DNA of 32,407 nt, from contig NZ_JAMTDQ010000024.1 in the NCBI RefSeq assembly GCF_023806635.1, positions 1 through 32,407 of the forward strand, read 5' to 3'. Shown piece after piece: positions 29,327 through 32,407 of the stretch; positions within the stretch are counted from its first letter, which is position 1; every line of letters starts with the position of its first letter. Under the pieces are notes generated by a model, which did no database searches, had not been told where the DNA came from, and saw nothing but the letters and a program-made list of their open reading frames with translations. The position numbers were made by a program, and so were the translations under genes. The stretch is from Accumulibacter sp. Lineage in GTDB: Bacteria; Pseudomonadota; Gammaproteobacteria; Burkholderiales; Rhodocyclaceae.

Positions 29327-30286
29327 TTACCTGCGGTGTGTATTGGTGCAGAGTGAAAGGAGCGATTCTGTATTGATCGCTGACTTAACTGTGTTGTCAG
29401 TCTTGAGGAACTGCGGTAATCCGGCTCGGAAGCAAGCTGCCAAATTGAAACTACTTTGTTGATTTGATGCCCACTCGATGAAGTTCTGCCAGCCCAGCCG
29501 TCCATTCAAGCCATAGGAAAGGCTAAAGCGGGCCATCACCACCCTGGTTGCCAGCAGACGCCTAACGCGGGCCATCCAGCGCAAGTGCGATTTCCCGCTG
29601 GCGTGGCCGCGTAGTCTGGCGAACTCAAGGTAGAGCTGGTCGCGGTATGTCTCGCGCAGGGTTTCGCCATGGTCGATCTGGACTGCCATCATTTCCGGAA
29701 TTTTGCTCGGGGGAAAGCCGTTTTGGGCGCAACGTAGCCAGTAATTACAGTCGGCCAGTAAGCGGAACGATGGGTCGAAATGACCGATTTTCTCAAGAAC
29801 CACGCGGTCGAAGAAGACCGTCGGCTGCATTAGCGTGGCGACATCCTTGTAATACTCAAAATTGAAGCTGCGAGAAAAGCTCAGCTCAGTCGAGAGCCTT
29901 TCCGGTTTGCTCTGAACGATACATCCGTCGCCGAAAACAATAGGATGTCCGGCCAAAATCGCGTCAACAGCGACTTGAACCGACCAAGGGAAATAGAGAT
30001 CGTCGGTGTTGAGATAGGCCAGGATTGTGCCATTGGCCATGCGCATGCCCTTGCCTATGGCATCGTACATGCCGCTGTCTTTCTCGCTTACCCAGCGTAA
30101 ATTGTACTTATCTGCATACCGCTCAAGAATCGACAGGGTATTATCCGTCGAGAGGCCATCGACAACAACGTGTTCTATATTCTGATAGGTTTGGCCCTGA
30201 ATTGAGCGCAGGCAGTTTTCTATATGTTCCCCACGGTTCAATGCGGGAGTAATGATCGAAACGAGCGGATATTGTTGTTTATTCAT
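29327..30286 (-). CDS. Glycosyltransferase family 2 (GT-A)
   Basis: Start at ATG 30286 (MNKQQYPLVSIITPALNRGE); an in-frame TTG four codons upstream is less likely. The 319 residues show VDGLSTDNTLSIL, SEKDSGMYDAIGKGM, the DxD-equivalent AYLNTDDLYFP, and RLLADCNYWLR near the acceptor end. Closest in layout to O-antigen GT2 enzymes. It is separated by 28 bp from the downstream Wzy-like gene and by ~190 bp of AT-rich intergenic DNA from the flippase gene, so a promoter may lie there. Donor unknown. Confidence 0.92.
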   Translation of the reverse strand: MNKQQYPLVSIITPALNRGEHIENCLRSIQGQTYQNIEHVVVDGLSTDNTLSILERYADKYNLRWVSEKDSGMYDAIGKGMRMANGTILAYLNTDDLYFPWSVQVAVDAILAGHPIVFGDGCIVQSKPERLSTELSFSRSFNFEYYKDVATLMQPTVFFDRVVLEKIGHFDPSFRLLADCNYWLRCAQNGFPPSKIPEMMAVQIDHGETLRETYRDQLYLEFARLRGHASGKSHLRWMARVRRLLATRVVMARFSLSYGLNGRLGWQNFIEWASNQQSSFNLAACFRAGLPQFLKTDNTVKSAINTESLLSLCTNTHRR

Positions 30287-30480
30287 TTCAGCGGACAATA
30301 TTCACTTTTATGAAAAGACGGCGAATGTTTTGTTCGGTCGATGGTGCCAGATCCAGCGAGCTGTCTTGGTCTGCGGTTCTAAAATACTCAAGTATATTGA
30401 TCACTTAGTGGTCACGATGATTTAATTGATATAGGTATGTGCGCAAAGCGATTTGCCGATTGCGGGGCCAAGGCAGTGCT
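30287..30480. other. AT-rich intergenic region, possible internal promoter
   Basis: About 190 bp between the flippase and the GT2. It contains short palindromes (AATACTCAAGTATATT near 30381; a near-palindromic TGATCACTTAGTGGTCA near 30399). These could be an operator or promoter for the downstream genes; no consensus -35/-10 pair stood out. Confidence 0.35.
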
Positions 30481-31893
30481 CTATTTGTCTTTCCTCAGGC
30501 TCCCTAGGACCTCTGAGAAACTTGCTGAAATGGCATTGCGTGTATTTCTGTCTGCCGCTGTCAGCAGACCGGTCAGTAGAACGGCCAACGCTGCCAATGG
30601 GGCCGAGGTGACGAGGGGGGTTAGCAAGGCCGGGAGACTATAGGCAAAGAGGCGGGCGGCTGTGCCGTAGGACACGGTGCCGAAATGTGTTTTTACATGG
30701 CGGTTCAGTATGAAATAGCTGAACAGTGCAAGTATTTCACCGAGAAGGTAACCACTGGTGCCGAGAAGGGGGAGTGCAAAGACGGTGATGGCGATAACGG
30801 TGACTACGTTGGCAATATGGAAGTGATTGACTTGGGTATTGTTTCCGTTGCCATATAAGGCCGCCACATGCATGCTGAAGGTACTGTTGGTGACTACGGT
30901 TAAAGCCAGGATCGGGTAGATTGGCAGGACGCCGAGCCATTTTTCGCCCAGTAATGGCACGATCCAGGGCATCAGGGGAGCGGAGAATGTCAAGATGCCG
31001 CCTACGAACATGACTTGATACAACACGCCCTTGCTGATGGCGCGGCAGAGGCGTTCTGGATCGTCCTGCAGGTTGGCCAAAGCGCTCAGCGATACTCTCC
31101 AAATCACGGAGCGGAAAAAAGTCAGTTTCGTGACGACTTGAGTGGCCGCGCTGACTACGCCAGCAACTTCAACCCCGCCGAGACGGGAAAGGATCAGCGG
31201 GATCAGCATGTCCCGGAGATGCCAGGTACAAACAGTCAGTTGGTAGCTGAGCGACTTCTTCAGATTGATGACTAGACTCTGAACGTCGATTCGGAACTGG
31301 AGGGCAAGGGGGTGGGCTGCGTAGGTGTAGATACTCGTGATCATCGTGCTGACCATGGTTCCAGCGACAATTCCCCAGTAACTGCCACCCAGCATTACCC
31401 AGGGAATCGCAACCAAGTAGTAGGCCAGTTGGGACACGAGTTCAATTATGCTCAGCTCCCGAAAGCGCATCTCCTTTTCCAGGATGGTGCGACCGATAAG
31501 CCCGAACTGCTTAAAGATGAAACTGATTCCCACAAAGCGAATGACCGGGCCGATATCGGCATGATTGCCGAACTCGGCAATCAGGTCTGCGGAGAGAAAT
31601 ACGCCGGTGTAGATCAGCAATATGACGGCGATGAGGGCGGAAAAAAGGGCATTCAAGTCGCTTCGGTCGGGCAGAGCCTTGAGTCTGATGAGATAACCGT
31701 CGACGCCAAGAACGGCGATCATTCCAAGGAAGGTCCAGGTGCCTTGCGCAACCGCGACAATGCCAAATTCAGCAGGCGTCAGATAGCGGTAGAAAACAAT
31801 CAGGGATAGGAACGAAAGAGCAATCCCCAAGATCTGACGCCCTACCACATAGACGCTTGAAGCAAGGATCTTTTGACGTAACCCGTCAGACAT
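30481..31893 (-). CDS. Wzx-type polysaccharide flippase (MOP superfamily)
   Basis: Would flip the lipid-linked repeat unit across the inner membrane. The start at 31893 (MSDGLRQKILASSVYVVGRQ) gives 470 residues; the longer frame to 31941 is less likely. About 12-14 hydrophobic segments follow, with the typical N-terminal FYRYLTPAEFGIVAVAQG and an FKQFGLIGRTILEKEMRF loop as in polysaccharide transporters (Polysacc_synt/MVIN-like). It is the most upstream complete gene of the leftward operon in this window. Low GC compared with the left arm suggests horizontal acquisition with the rest of the locus. Confidence 0.92.
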   Translation of the reverse strand: MSDGLRQKILASSVYVVGRQILGIALSFLSLIVFYRYLTPAEFGIVAVAQGTWTFLGMIAVLGVDGYLIRLKALPDRSDLNALFSALIAVILLIYTGVFLSADLIAEFGNHADIGPVIRFVGISFIFKQFGLIGRTILEKEMRFRELSIIELVSQLAYYLVAIPWVMLGGSYWGIVAGTMVSTMITSIYTYAAHPLALQFRIDVQSLVINLKKSLSYQLTVCTWHLRDMLIPLILSRLGGVEVAGVVSAATQVVTKLTFFRSVIWRVSLSALANLQDDPERLCRAISKGVLYQVMFVGGILTFSAPLMPWIVPLLGEKWLGVLPIYPILALTVVTNSTFSMHVAALYGNGNNTQVNHFHIANVVTVIAITVFALPLLGTSGYLLGEILALFSYFILNRHVKTHFGTVSYGTAARLFAYSLPALLTPLVTSAPLAALAVLLTGLLTAADRNTRNAISASFSEVLGSLRKDK

Positions 31894-32018
31894 GGCTATC
31901 TGTCCCGGTGACGGACAAGATGTCGCGAATCCGCTCCGCAAGAGAAAGAATCAATAGAACAGTCACACCGTGCCGGTCGCTGTGAAGTGCTGTTGAGAGC
32001 GGATTCCTGAGGCATGCT

Positions 32019-32250
32019 TTAGATCGTTCTGCCGGCAAAGTCCGCATACGCTTGTGCGAGTCCATCATTCAGTCCGACGGTAGAACGAATACCCATTGCA
32101 CTTAATCTGGAAACGTCCATGAGTTTGCGTGGCGTGCCGTCAGGCTTGCTCGGATCGAATTCGATGACACCGCCAAAGCCGATGACCTCGGCAACCGCTT
32201 CCGCCAGTTGGCGAATGGTGATGTCCTCGCCGGTGCCTACGGTTGTTAGT
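32019..32250 (-). pseudogene. fcl: GDP-L-fucose synthase (Fcl/WcaG) C-terminal fragment
   Basis: The leftward frame reads VGTGEDITIRQLAEAVAEVI, then FDPSKPDGTPRKLMDVSRL and a terminal AYADFAGRTI before TAA at 32019. These are the conserved C-terminal blocks of GDP-4-keto-6-deoxymannose epimerase/reductase. Upstream of about 32250 the frame stays open to the window edge, but the translation (SQPDIRASSQPL preceded by Ser/Pro/Thr-rich residues such as CRTIGRPATQKPESVPTTDH) does not look like the enzyme. The gene is therefore probably cut and joined to foreign sequence; the break position is approximate. If intact in relatives it would supply GDP-fucose to this locus. Confidence 0.65.
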
Positions 32251-32254
32251 GGCT

Positions 32255-32407
32255 GCGAAGAAGCGCGGATATCTGGCTGCGAGCGGTTGAGGATGTGGTC
32301 GGGGGAGGAATGGTCCGTGGTCGGGACCGATTCGGGTTTCTGGGTGGCTGGTCGACCGATGGTGCGGCAGGAGGGCGCGTCGGAAGGAGCCCGAAGGGCG
32401 ACTGGAG
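32255..32407. other. Sequence of unknown origin joined to the fcl fragment
   Basis: GC-rich DNA without recognisable coding content, distinct in composition from the fcl fragment and the flippase. It contains a short internal echo (GGTCGGGGGAGGAATGGTCC and GTGGTCGGGACC). It could be the end of a mobile element or an assembly junction. Confidence 0.4.

Overview
The window looks like a high-GC betaproteobacterial chromosome, most like Rhodocyclales or 'Candidatus Accumulibacter'. This is inferred from codon and GC style, the pantothenate genes, the octaheme cytochrome and the repeat style; no database search was possible. It falls into three blocks.

(1) Positions 1-8.5 kb are ordinary, very GC-rich chromosome: the 3' end of panC, panD with its own promoter and terminator, an NYN/LOTUS-type RNA-binding nuclease-like protein, a YbaK-type deacylase, an acyl-CoA dehydrogenase + CaiB/BaiF CoA-transferase pair, a small membrane protein, and a membrane-anchored eight-heme cytochrome fused to TPRs.

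(2) Positions 8.5-20.8 kb are an accessory patchwork. A short sequence, GTATACTGTC(A/C)CC, recurs about 15 times here in both orientations, and I saw no copy outside this block. Inverted pairs bracket an IS200/RAYT-type HUH transposase gene (8.5-9.3 kb) and form a 79-bp REPIN-like palindrome (11974-12052). Other copies separate small accessory modules: an Rpn-type nuclease between 59-bp direct repeats, two DUF4143-type ATPases, an intact Phd-PIN toxin-antitoxin pair, a doubly broken yefM-yoeB pair, and an EamA transporter with a histidine-rich tail. Two short remnants of nucleotide-sugar genes (UDP-glucose dehydrogenase and UDP-glucuronate epimerase) are stranded in this block. Longer versions of both genes lie at 17.9-20.4 kb, but each carries an in-frame TAG, and a 176-bp MITE-like element sits between them.

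(3) Positions 20.8-32.4 kb are a leftward surface polysaccharide cluster that becomes visibly less GC-rich to the right: a Wzx-like flippase, two GT2 enzymes, a Wzy/ligase-like membrane protein, a nucleotidyltransferase/P-loop kinase fusion, a hexapeptide acyltransferase, an APH-like kinase, two GT4 enzymes and a WecG/TagA/CpsF transferase. Most are joined by 1-4-nt stop/start overlaps. A GDP-fucose synthase 3' fragment lies at the right edge. The UDP-sugar genes at 17.9-20.4 kb would naturally supply this pathway, but as read they are interrupted.

The best candidate for something new is the RAYT plus its own REP/REPIN family, with repeats placed at the edges of defence-like and toxin-antitoxin modules and at broken gene ends.
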